The notes below the pieces were generated by a model. That model was not told the DNA's origin and did not search any database. It saw nothing but the letters and a program-made list of their open reading frames with translations. The position numbers and the translations under genes were made by a program. Below, in pieces: positions 1 to 6,902 of a stretch of 64,000 bases of DNA. Positions within the stretch are counted from its first letter, which is position 1. Every line of letters starts with the position of its first letter. Where the stretch lies: positions 7,130,001 through 7,194,000 of the forward strand of contig NZ_JANADO010000001.1 in NCBI RefSeq assembly GCF_024199845.1, read 5' to 3'. This DNA is from Bradyrhizobium sp. CCGB12. Its GTDB lineage: Bacteria > Pseudomonadota > Alphaproteobacteria > Rhizobiales > Xanthobacteraceae.

Positions 1-223
1 CCAGCGAGACGATGGTCAGCGAGGCGAGATCCTGTCGCTGCGGCCGCGCCTGACGCAGCAGAAAGAGCACGGCCAATCCGATCAGCGCCGCGATGACCGC
101 GCGCGCGGACGTCAGGAACAGCGCCGAGAAGCCGCCGACCGCCACGCGCGTCGCCGGGAGCGAGCCGCTGAAGATGATGACGCCGAGAAGCCCGTTGCCC
201 CAGCCGCTGCCCGCAGATTGCAT
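1..223 (-). CDS. EamA/DMT-family transporter, N-terminal fragment cut by the window edge
   Basis: This is the first 74 codons of a minus-strand gene that runs off the left edge. The start ATG is at 223-221. The visible protein has two hydrophobic stretches around residues 10-25 and 35-60, split by short polar turns and followed by an Arg/Gln-rich loop. This is the opening of a ten-helix drug/metabolite transporter with an EamA domain. The gene is divergent from a MocR-type regulator about 107 bp away, a pairing that often means the regulator controls the exporter. The substrate cannot be read from the sequence. EamA is favoured over another membrane family from the helix pattern and the neighbour, but only a fragment is visible. 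Confidence 0.6.
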   Translation of the reverse strand, partial: MQSAGSGWGNGLLGVIIFSGSLPATRVAVGGFSALFLTSARAVIAALIGLAVLFLLRQARPQRQDLASLTIVSL

Positions 224-330
224 GTCCGTCCCGTCTTTTGGGTGCTGATCCTCGCGCTTCAGCAATGGCGAGACCAGCGACAATCCAGTACAATCTGGCA
301 AATCTGTATGGGTATGGAAGGCAATACAGC

Positions 331-1758
331 TTGGACGGCGAGACGCAAACGAAGGGACGGAGCGGAACGCGGACCCTTGATGTGATGAGCGCCATCCGTG
401 CCAAGGTCGCCGGACGCGCGCTTAATGCTGGCGACCGCCTGCCGTCGATCCGCGGCCTTGCCGCGACCATGAAGGTTTCGCCTTCCACCATCGTCGAGGC
501 CTATGACCGCCTCGCCGCGGAAGGCCTGATCCGTGCCCGTCGCGGCTCGGGCTTCTACGTCGCGCCGACGATCATGCCGCCTCTGGCGCTGGCCGAGGTC
601 GAGCCGCGCCGCGACCGCGAGGTCGATCCCTTCTGGGTCTCGCGCCAGTCGCTCGACGCCGATGCTGCCGTGCCGAAGCCCGGCTGCGGCTGGCTGCCGC
701 CGGAGTGGATGCCGGAAGCGGCGCTGCGACGCGCCACCCGTGCGCTGGCCCGCAGCGACGCCGGCGTGTTGACCAATTACGGCAGCACGCGCGGCGCGAT
801 GGCGCTGCGCCGGCTGCTGCTTACGCGTCTGGCTGAAGATGCGATCGAGGCGTCGACCGATCAGCTCATGCTGACGGGGTCAGGCACGCAGGGCTGCGAC
901 TTGATCTGCCGCTTCCTGCTCCGTCCCGGCGACACGGTGCTGGTCGACGATCCCTGCTACTTCAATTTCCGTGCGCTACTGCGGGCGCATCAGGCGAAGA
1001 TCGTCAGCGTGCCCTACACGCCATCAGGCCCGGACGTGACGGGCTTCGAGCAGATCCTCGCGCGCGAGCGGCCGCGGCTCTACATCACCAATTCAGCGCT
1101 GCACAACCCGACCGGCGCGACGTTGTCGCTCCAGACCGCGCACCGGCTTCTGACCGCGGCCGCCGCGCACGACCTCACCATCATCGAGGACGACATCTTC
1201 GGCGACTTCGAGCCGGAGCGCTCGCCGCGCCTTGCTGCGCTCGATGGGCTCGCCCGCGTGATCCGCATCGGCAGCTTCTCCAAGACGCTGTCGGCCTCGG
1301 TGCGCTGCGGCTATATCGCTGCGCGGGCCGACTGGATCGAGCATCTCGTCGACCTCCAGGTCGCAACCAGTTTTGGCGGCCCGAGCCCGGTCGCGACCGA
1401 GATCATCGCCAGGGTCCTGGCCGGCGGCAGCTATCGCAAGCACATGGACGAGCTCCGGCAAAAGCTCACGCGGACCCGCCGAGACGTCGCGCGAAAGCTT
1501 CAGGCGCTGGGCATCGAGCCGTGGCTGATGCCGCGCGGCGGCTTCTTCCTCTGGTGCCGCCTCGCCGATGGGCAAGATGCCAGCTCAGTTGCGCGCGCCG
1601 CTCTCGAAGAGGATGTCGTGCTCGCGCCGGGCAACGTGTTCAGCGTGTCACAGACGGCGACGGACTTCATGCGCTTCAATGTAGCGCATATGAGCGAACC
1701 GCTCGTGTGGGACGTGCTGCGGCGGGCGTTGAAGCGCGTCCCAAACAATGGCGCCTAG
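331..1758 (+). CDS. MocR/PdxR-type transcriptional regulator (GntR HTH fused to class I/II aminotransferase)
   Basis: A GntR-type winged helix (about residues 19-77, core GDRLPSIRGLA..KVSPSTIVEAYDRL) is fused to a fold-type I aminotransferase domain that fills the rest. The PLP-binding lysine is visible in GSFSKTLS near residue 318, with the HNPTG and EDDIFGDFE motifs before it. MocR proteins normally act as PLP-dependent regulators rather than transaminases. The divergent DMT exporter is the obvious target. An open frame extends upstream to ATG 265 and GTG 238. I prefer TTG 331 because GGAAGG lies upstream and because 265-330 looks like operator DNA, with imperfect AATCTG/CCAGTACAATCTGG repeats. 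The start is therefore uncertain; the family call is firm. Confidence 0.85.
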   Translation: MDGETQTKGRSGTRTLDVMSAIRAKVAGRALNAGDRLPSIRGLAATMKVSPSTIVEAYDRLAAEGLIRARRGSGFYVAPTIMPPLALAEVEPRRDREVDPFWVSRQSLDADAAVPKPGCGWLPPEWMPEAALRRATRALARSDAGVLTNYGSTRGAMALRRLLLTRLAEDAIEASTDQLMLTGSGTQGCDLICRFLLRPGDTVLVDDPCYFNFRALLRAHQAKIVSVPYTPSGPDVTGFEQILARERPRLYITNSALHNPTGATLSLQTAHRLLTAAAAHDLTIIEDDIFGDFEPERSPRLAALDGLARVIRIGSFSKTLSASVRCGYIAARADWIEHLVDLQVATSFGGPSPVATEIIARVLAGGSYRKHMDELRQKLTRTRRDVARKLQALGIEPWLMPRGGFFLWCRLADGQDASSVARAALEEDVVLAPGNVFSVSQTATDFMRFNVAHMSEPLVWDVLRRALKRVPNNGA

Positions 1759-2369
1759 TACAACGGTTCCTCATAGACCGGCTCGCCGTCGAGCAGCAGG
1801 CGCTTGATGGCGGCGCGTCCCGAGGGCAACACCGCGGCGACGATGCGCAGCTTCTGCTCGTTGCGCGCCTGCTCGAGCTTCTTGCCCTCGCCTTCGGGCA
1901 CGAAATAGCTTTCGAGACCGAATTTGATCGGCAGATTGTCGCAGAAGCTACGCCGGTCTGCGCCACAGGACCCGCCGTAATTGCCGACGCGGCCGCGGAT
2001 CAGCACTTGGGGCGCCGTGACGGCGACAGGCTCGGCATGCACCGAGACCGCCTGGTAAAGGCCGTTGGCATTGGGCGCGAGCTTGACGAACACGACGGGA
2101 TGACGCGCGTCCGCGGGCTTGCCGGCGAGCGCGCCCGCCGGCACTTGCGAGATGTCGTAGCGGAGCACGACATAGTCGCCGCGCAGGAGATCGCGGGGAT
2201 CGACCGGCTGCGTCTGCAAGGTCACCTCGCGCCCTTCGCGGAGGATCTGCATGCGATCGGCGACCATCAGGACCAGCAGCACGCATTGCAGCAGGACGGC
2301 GACCCCGACCAACGCGGCTTTCGGAATGCGCTGCCAGAGTTTGGTGACTGTTACAGCCAGCTCGATCAT
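1755..2369 (-). CDS. GDYXXLXY domain protein
   Basis: The 204-residue protein has one N-terminal membrane segment (about residues 18-38), then an exported or periplasmic domain with RGDYVVLRYDIS, which matches the signature that names the GDYXXLXY family. Function is unknown. Its start overlaps the stop of the DUF2157 gene by four bases (ATGA), so the two are translationally coupled. The same pair occurs in many proteobacteria. The stop overlaps the end of the convergent MocR gene by four bases. Two cysteines (in GGSCGADRRSFC) sit mid-domain and could form a disulfide. A membrane-anchored partner of the DUF2157 protein is the natural reading, by inference from coupling alone. Confidence 0.8.
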   Translation of the reverse strand: MIELAVTVTKLWQRIPKAALVGVAVLLQCVLLVLMVADRMQILREGREVTLQTQPVDPRDLLRGDYVVLRYDISQVPAGALAGKPADARHPVVFVKLAPNANGLYQAVSVHAEPVAVTAPQVLIRGRVGNYGGSCGADRRSFCDNLPIKFGLESYFVPEGEGKKLEQARNEQKLRIVAAVLPSGRAAIKRLLLDGEPVYEEPLY

Positions 2370-3637
2370 CGCGCACCCCTCGGCAGCATGCGATTGAGCG
2401 CGGTCGCAAATGCGACGGCGACGATCCCGGCCACCGCAAGGAAGGCCGAGCGACGCAGCAGCGAGCCCTTCACCGCCCAGGTGATGCCGGCGATCACGCC
2501 GGCGATGCCGAGCCAGCCGGCAACGATGCGCGGACGGACGTCATCGAGCATGCCTGATACAACGAGGCACAGCATGGCGCAGAGCAGCGCAGCATAGGCG
2601 AGCCAGGGCTCGCCGGCCGCAGATGCCGGCCAGATCGGCGCGGCGAGCAGCACGAGCCCGATGGCGACTCCCGCCAGGACTTCGCCGGCGCGCCTGGTGA
2701 TCCCCGCGGATGCGAGCGCAAGGATCACACCCGCAATCCCGCACAGGATCGCCCAAAGCGGTTGGGCCGGCACCGTGCCGGTGCGAAAGCGGATGAGGTC
2801 GTCGACCGTCGTCACCTCGAGGAAGGCGACGCCGGCCAGCGCAAACGCGCCGTAGATCGACAGCACGCTGCCGAGACGGAGCGCCCTCGGCGACGGCGCA
2901 GCGGCGATCGCGAGCCCGGAACCGAACAACAGCGCCGCGCCATTCGCGAGCAGGAATGACGGCTGGGCGCCATCGAATTCGAAGCGAAGTGACGTCGCGA
3001 TCCACCACGGGATCACGGCGATCGCGACGAGATGCGCCGCCACGCGGGAATTCCATGCGAAGGCCGTCGCGGCGGCGATCAGCCAGGCCGCCACGAACGG
3101 AAGATGCAGGGCGTCCGCCGTATCGTAAGTCCGCATGCAGGTCCAGATGCAGGCGGCGACGAGACCGACCGCGAGCGCGCCGCGCGAGCCGGTCAACAAT
3201 GCCCCGGCAAACGCACCGATCGACCACAGCAGCATGCCGCCGGCAAAATCCTCGCCGAGATGATACATCTGGCCGACCAGCGCGATGCCCGCGCCGAAGA
3301 TGATCGCACCGATGCTGGCGCAGAGATCGGCGAGAACCGTGCGACCCGTGCTGGCGAACCACGCCCCGAGCCCCCCTGCGACGACCATGCCGGCAATCAG
3401 GATCGCGAACCGCAAGAGACGCGCGATCTCGGTCCAGTGCGCCGCGACGAAGGCAAGGAAAGCCGCCGCGATCAGGAGGCCGCCGACGATGGCGACGACA
3501 ACGGCGACGTTGATGCCGGCAGGGAGCGGCGGCAGCGCATTGCGGATGGAGGCGGCAGCCGCCGGCGCGATCACGCCATCGGCCTCCCATTGCACAAGAT
3601 CAGCTTCGAGGCGCTGCCGGTAGGTCTTGTCGAACAT
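2366..3637 (-). CDS. DUF2157 multi-pass membrane protein
   Basis: This 423-residue protein starts with a short soluble region (TYRQRLEADLVQWEADGVI) typical of DUF2157, in which an amphipathic helix precedes the first membrane span. The rest is almost continuous alternation of Ala/Leu/Val/Ile helices and short loops, about ten to twelve spans in all. It overlaps the downstream GDYXXLXY gene by four bases and the two form one transcription unit. The biochemical role of DUF2157 is not established. Possibilities include a small-molecule transporter or an envelope scaffold, but nothing in the sequence picks one out. No upstream partner is visible before the Bug protein gene, which is divergent. 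Confidence 0.8.
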   Translation of the reverse strand: MFDKTYRQRLEADLVQWEADGVIAPAAAASIRNALPPLPAGINVAVVVAIVGGLLIAAAFLAFVAAHWTEIARLLRFAILIAGMVVAGGLGAWFASTGRTVLADLCASIGAIIFGAGIALVGQMYHLGEDFAGGMLLWSIGAFAGALLTGSRGALAVGLVAACIWTCMRTYDTADALHLPFVAAWLIAAATAFAWNSRVAAHLVAIAVIPWWIATSLRFEFDGAQPSFLLANGAALLFGSGLAIAAAPSPRALRLGSVLSIYGAFALAGVAFLEVTTVDDLIRFRTGTVPAQPLWAILCGIAGVILALASAGITRRAGEVLAGVAIGLVLLAAPIWPASAAGEPWLAYAALLCAMLCLVVSGMLDDVRPRIVAGWLGIAGVIAGITWAVKGSLLRRSAFLAVAGIVAVAFATALNRMLPRGAR

Positions 3638-3959
3638 CGTGGTGAGATCACCTGGCTCCCGCCTGATGGCGGGACCTTGCTAGGTCGGATCCTGCGGGGA
3701 ATGGGTTCAAGCTGGCGGCGGGCTGAGGGGGTTTTCGAGGGCTGGATAACAATAATGGCGAAAACAACCCCATGCACCGTAGCCCGCGACTGCAGGCCTG
3801 GCGTTTGCTGGGTCCAACGAACCATCTGATGCATCGATCTTTTCATATTTTGCAAAAGTGATGCTCGGACTGCGCCAATGGTTGGAAGACACTCGGGGCT
3901 GTAGCCTTCGGTCAAGATGGCCATGAGCGGCCACACTGCAACGAGGGAGGACTGCATCC
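3638..3959. other. Divergent intergenic region with one copy of a 25-bp repeat
   Basis: This gap separates the divergent DUF2157 and Bug protein genes. It holds a 25-bp sequence that recurs almost exactly near 25.7 kb, and a strong Shine-Dalgarno (GAGGGAGG, 3943-3950) nine bases before the Bug protein ATG. Short open frames cross it on the minus strand, but their composition is not gene-like. Confidence 0.5.
3758..3782 (-). repeat. 25-bp repeat, copy 1
   Basis: The sequence reads GCGAAAACAACCCCATGCAC followed by CGTAG on the plus strand. It matches the copy at 25737-25761 in 24 of 25 positions. Read on the minus strand it translates as TVHGVVFA in a short open frame in both places, but the flanks do not match, so the similarity is at the DNA level. 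The function is unknown. Confidence 0.6.
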
Positions 3960-5063
3960 ATGGGGGGAGCGGATCATACCGGCGGTCCGCAAGGGCCCGC
4001 CGCGGGATTTGGCGCGCGCAGCGGCCTGAGCGGGCGCCCCGAAGGGACGGTGGCGAGAGCGCTCCCAAGAACACTCCCGAGAACGCTGCTATGTCTCGTC
4101 GCCGCGACGACGCTGGCGCTCCAGGCGGGCGCCGCGAGGGCCCAGACGACCGCGGAATCCTGGCCGAACCGCGCGATCACCTGGGTGGTGCCGTTCGGGG
4201 CCGGCGGCGTCACCGACCTCGTCTCGCGCAAGATCGCGGAGCTGCTGCGGATACGGCTTGGGCAGCCCGTGGTGGTGGAGAACCGACCCGGCGCTGGCGG
4301 GACCATCGGGACGGAGTTCGTGGCCCGGGCCCAGCCCGACGGCTACACCGTGCTCTACGCCTCCGGCGGGCCGATGACGATCCAGCCGAATCTCGGGCTG
4401 ACGAAGCTCAACTACGACCCGCTCAAGAGCTACGTCCACGTCCGCGGCGTGAGCTCGTCGAACCAGATCCTCGTCGCGACCGCGGCTGCGCCCTACAACA
4501 CGCTGGCTGAGTTCGTCGCCTACGCGAAGGCCAATCCGGGCAAGGTCAATTTCGGCTCCCCCGGCCCCGGCACCGCCCAGCACCTCGCCGGCGAGATGCT
4601 TCAGGCGGCCGCCGGCATCAAGCTGACCCACGTGCCCTACAAGTCGGGCTCGAGCCAGATGACCGACATGATGTCGGGCATCCTGGACGTCTCCTTCGAC
4701 TACCTCACCGTGCTGAGGCCCCTGATCGACACCGGCAAGGTCAAGGTGCTCGGCACCACCGGCGCGGCGCGGATGGCCGCGCTGCCGGATGCGCCGACGG
4801 TGCTCGAGGCCGGCTACCCCGACGCGGTCAATGCCGGCTCGACCTGGGTCTCGCTCCCGGCCGGGACCGACCCGAAAATCGTGGCCAAACTCTCCGAGGC
4901 GATGGCCGCCGTGCTCGCCGACCCCGGCATCGCCGCGGACCTCACCGCCAACGGCCAGGTGTCGATCGCCGACAAAGGCCCGGCCGAGTTGGTGCCGTTC
5001 ATCGTCGAGGAGACGGCACGCAACAAGCGGGTGATCGAGAGCGCGGGGATCGGTGCGCAGTAG
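3960..5063 (+). CDS. Bug-family (tripartite tricarboxylate transporter type) solute-binding protein
   Basis: This is a 367-residue periplasmic binding protein of the Bug/TctC family, normally the extracytoplasmic receptor for carboxylates. A hydrophobic export segment lies at about residues 38-60, ending in AGAARAQ. The mature part opens with WPNRAITWVVPFGAGGVTD and VVENRPGAGGTIGTEFVA, which are family hallmarks, followed by the DGYTVLYASGG block. The N-terminus before the hydrophobic core is unusually long (about 37 residues). A good Shine-Dalgarno still supports ATG 3960, and GTG 4050 is an alternative. No TctA/TctB membrane genes are near, as is common for the expanded orphan Bug families. 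The ligand is unknown. Its GGC/GTC/CTC-rich codon use and position beside a tRNA gene suggest possible acquisition. Confidence 0.88.
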   Translation: MGGADHTGGPQGPAAGFGARSGLSGRPEGTVARALPRTLPRTLLCLVAATTLALQAGAARAQTTAESWPNRAITWVVPFGAGGVTDLVSRKIAELLRIRLGQPVVVENRPGAGGTIGTEFVARAQPDGYTVLYASGGPMTIQPNLGLTKLNYDPLKSYVHVRGVSSSNQILVATAAAPYNTLAEFVAYAKANPGKVNFGSPGPGTAQHLAGEMLQAAAGIKLTHVPYKSGSSQMTDMMSGILDVSFDYLTVLRPLIDTGKVKVLGTTGAARMAALPDAPTVLEAGYPDAVNAGSTWVSLPAGTDPKIVAKLSEAMAAVLADPGIAADLTANGQVSIADKGPAELVPFIVEETARNKRVIESAGIGAQ

Positions 5064-5360
5064 CTCGGCGTACGGCCGTGTACGTCGCGCACGCGAAGGA
5101 GCGGCCGTCGGGGCGGCGCCGACCGATCGCGAAGGAGCGGAAGGGGCCGATGTCGCCGTGGACGATGGTGGGCCCGACGCGGCCGTTCGCACGAACTTGA
5201 CGTCCAGAGAGGGATTAGATTCCGCTTTCCCGATGCCGGTTCGGCGTGAACAGCGCGTTGACCATGGTCCCGTGTGCCGATGGTCGTCCGGAGCGAACGC
5301 GAAAAGTCCATTCAGATCTTAAGAACGGCGATTTCTACCGATGTTTTCGCGGCTGCTGGC
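5064..5360. other. Spacer between Bug gene and tRNA-Ser, no convincing gene
   Basis: Open frames here on both strands are Arg/Ala-rich and show no recognisable domain. The stretch could hold remnants of older inserted DNA at the 3' side of the tRNA, but I could not identify an integrase or transposase in it. Confidence 0.4.
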
Positions 5361-5446
5361 GGAGAGGGAGGGATTCGAACCCCCGATAGGCTTGCACCTA
5401 TGCCGCATTTCGAGTGCGGTGCATTCAACCACTCTGCCACCTCTCC
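5361..5446 (-). tRNA. tRNA-Ser (anticodon CGA)
   Basis: On the minus strand the 86-nt sequence begins GGAGAGGTGGCAGAGTGG and ends CCCTCCCTCTCC. The acceptor stem pairs GGAGAGG with the 3' CCTCTCC-type end. The anticodon stem is CCGCA/TGCGG with loop CTCGAAA, so the anticodon is CGA, which reads UCG. A long variable arm lies between the anticodon and T arms, and the T arm has GGTTCGAATCC. These are all serine tRNA features. CCA is not encoded. Spurious translations ending in GVRIPPSPP arise from this gene. Confidence 0.95.
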
Positions 5447-5679
5447 TGAAGGCGCCATATAGGAGCTGCGGCCCCTGTGGTTGGGGGCGTTAATAGGCGA
5501 GGATGGCGGGCCAGACAAGGCGCGAAAGGGGAAAATCCGCTGCCTCTTTGACCCCCAATCCCTAGAGCCCCGCTCCGATGGATCGGAACGGAGCTCTAGA
5601 CTCTTGTCTTGACGCGTTTTCTTGACGCGAACCGGCGTCCACTTCGCTTGAAAACGCTTTGCCTTTGAGGGGAACCGCC

Positions 5680-6543
5680 ATGGAGCATCTCACGGTCTCG
5701 GCCAATGGCGCCAAATTCCACGTGGCTCGCGCCGGACAAGGAAAACCGGTGCTTTTGCTGCATGGTTGGCCGGAATTCTGGCTGACCTGGGAGCCGGTGA
5801 TATCTGGGCTGGCGGACCGCTTCATGCTGATCGCGCCCGACCTGCGCGGCTTCGGTGACAGCGACAAGCCGGATGGGCCTTTTGGTCCGGACGGCCATGC
5901 CGCCGACATGCTGGCGCTGATGGACGGGCTCGGCATCGAGCGATTCGGCCTGGTCGGCCACGATGTCGGCGGCGCCGTGATGCAGCCGCTGACGCGGCAG
6001 GCGCCGGAGCGGCTCGCCGGGCTGTTCTTCTTCGATTTCGTCTATCCCGGCATCGGGCCGCGCATGGCGGCGCCCGACAGGCTCAACCACATCTGGTACC
6101 AGTCCTTCCACCAGATGGAGATGGCGCCTGCGCTGATCGGTGCGAGCCGCGAGACCTGCGCCCTCTATATCAGCCATTTCCTCAAAGGCTGGGCGCATCG
6201 CAAGAACGCGTTCGACGATGTTCTCGACGCCTTCGCCGACAATTTCTTCAAGAAAGGCAACCTCGCCGGCGGCTTTGCGCATTATCGCGCCTCACATGCC
6301 GGACGGGTCGCGATGATGAAGGGGGAGGCCGTGCGGCTGCCGCCGATCGATGTACCGACCTGCGTGCGCTGGGCCGAGCACGACCCGCTGTTTCCCTATG
6401 CGTGGACCGATCGGCTGGGCGAGACGTTCAGCGCGCTCGATCTTGCGATGTTTCCTGACGTCGGCCACTTCCCGCATCGGGAAGATCCGGATCGCGCGGC
6501 CGCGGAGATCGCGGCGTTCTTTCAGCGTATTGACTGGAGCTAG
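5680..6543 (+). CDS. Alpha/beta hydrolase (epoxide hydrolase / haloacetate dehalogenase type)
   Basis: The 287-residue enzyme has the alpha/beta-hydrolase order: oxyanion loop HGWPEFW near residue 31, nucleophile elbow GLVGHDVGG with Asp as nucleophile, acid in AEHDPLF and catalytic His in DVGHFPHRED near the C-terminus. An Asp nucleophile, rather than Ser, points to epoxide hydrolases and fluoroacetate/haloacetate dehalogenases, which form an alkyl-enzyme ester before hydrolysis. No signal peptide is present, so it is cytoplasmic. I chose ATG 5680 over the upstream TTG because GAGGGGAA sits just before it. The gene is monocistronic between the tRNA and the gap before the ROK gene. The substrate is not resolved. 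Confidence 0.88.
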   Translation: MEHLTVSANGAKFHVARAGQGKPVLLLHGWPEFWLTWEPVISGLADRFMLIAPDLRGFGDSDKPDGPFGPDGHAADMLALMDGLGIERFGLVGHDVGGAVMQPLTRQAPERLAGLFFFDFVYPGIGPRMAAPDRLNHIWYQSFHQMEMAPALIGASRETCALYISHFLKGWAHRKNAFDDVLDAFADNFFKKGNLAGGFAHYRASHAGRVAMMKGEAVRLPPIDVPTCVRWAEHDPLFPYAWTDRLGETFSALDLAMFPDVGHFPHREDPDRAAAEIAAFFQRIDWS

Positions 6544-6556
6544 CCGCTGACTGGAG

Positions 6557-6655
6557 CTAGCCGCCAAACGCGGCCAAGGCTGCGAACAGAACCGGTAAGG
6601 TCCCGAGCACGACCACGACGATGCAAAAGGTGAGATCATTGCCCATGACGGGCAT
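6557..6655 (-). CDS. Candidate 32-residue membrane microprotein
   Basis: A short frame reads MPVMGNDLTFCIVVVVLGTL and then PVLFAALAAFGG before TAG. It begins with a polar Asn/Asp turn, then one long hydrophobic stretch of about 20 residues broken by Gly and Pro: a plausible single-span membrane peptide. A second ATG three codons in could be the true start. No clear Shine-Dalgarno precedes either. It is convergent with the alpha/beta hydrolase and lies downstream of the ROK gene on the same strand. I do not recognise the family. The open frame could be chance, since hydrophobic short frames occur in GC-rich DNA. Confidence 0.4.
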   Translation of the reverse strand: MPVMGNDLTFCIVVVVLGTLPVLFAALAAFGG

Positions 6656-6744
6656 TTTAGGACTGGATCAGCGGTCGCCCAGTGCAGTTTGTGCCAGAAT
6701 GATCGGGAGAGCGGGACCAGCGGAAGGTCCGGCCCCCAAGGGGT

Positions 6745-6778
6745 GGGACCGCCAGACGCGGTAAACACTGGCGGTCCC
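6745..6778. repeat. Perfect 11-bp stem hairpin
   Basis: GGGACCGCCAG is followed, after a 12-nt loop, by its exact reverse complement CTGGCGGTCCC. There is no T-tract on either side, so it is not a standard Rho-independent terminator. It lies just downstream of the minus-strand ROK gene and may protect that mRNA 3' end. Confidence 0.5.
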
Positions 6779-6902
6779 GTGCCGCTCATTGAAACTCTGG
6801 CCAGGAAGGGCGGCTTCGCCGGCCAGGCGAGGCGACGATTCGACCCTAGCGTGCAGGGCGTGCACCGCAACGCAATCCGTCCCTTAACCTAACCGGTCAA
6901 GG

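Larger units (their letters stand above)
6544..6902. other. Gap with a candidate microprotein and a perfect hairpin
   Basis: This interval holds a minus-strand 32-codon frame and an 11-bp perfect inverted repeat (6745-6755 with 6768-6778), described separately. The plus-strand frames crossing it are low-complexity and not supported. Confidence 0.4.

Noticed and set aside
3571-4074. A 167-codon minus-strand frame containing TVHGVVFA
   Set aside because: It is a chance frame through the 25-bp repeat; the frame around the other repeat copy shares only that octapeptide.
5053-5322. Possible gene or transposase remnant after the first Bug gene
   Set aside because: No DDE, integrase or HTH motif could be read on either strand, so no mobile element is claimed.
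5312-5518. A 68-codon frame reading EVAEWLNAPHSKCGIGA
   Set aside because: It is the common false translation of a serine tRNA gene.
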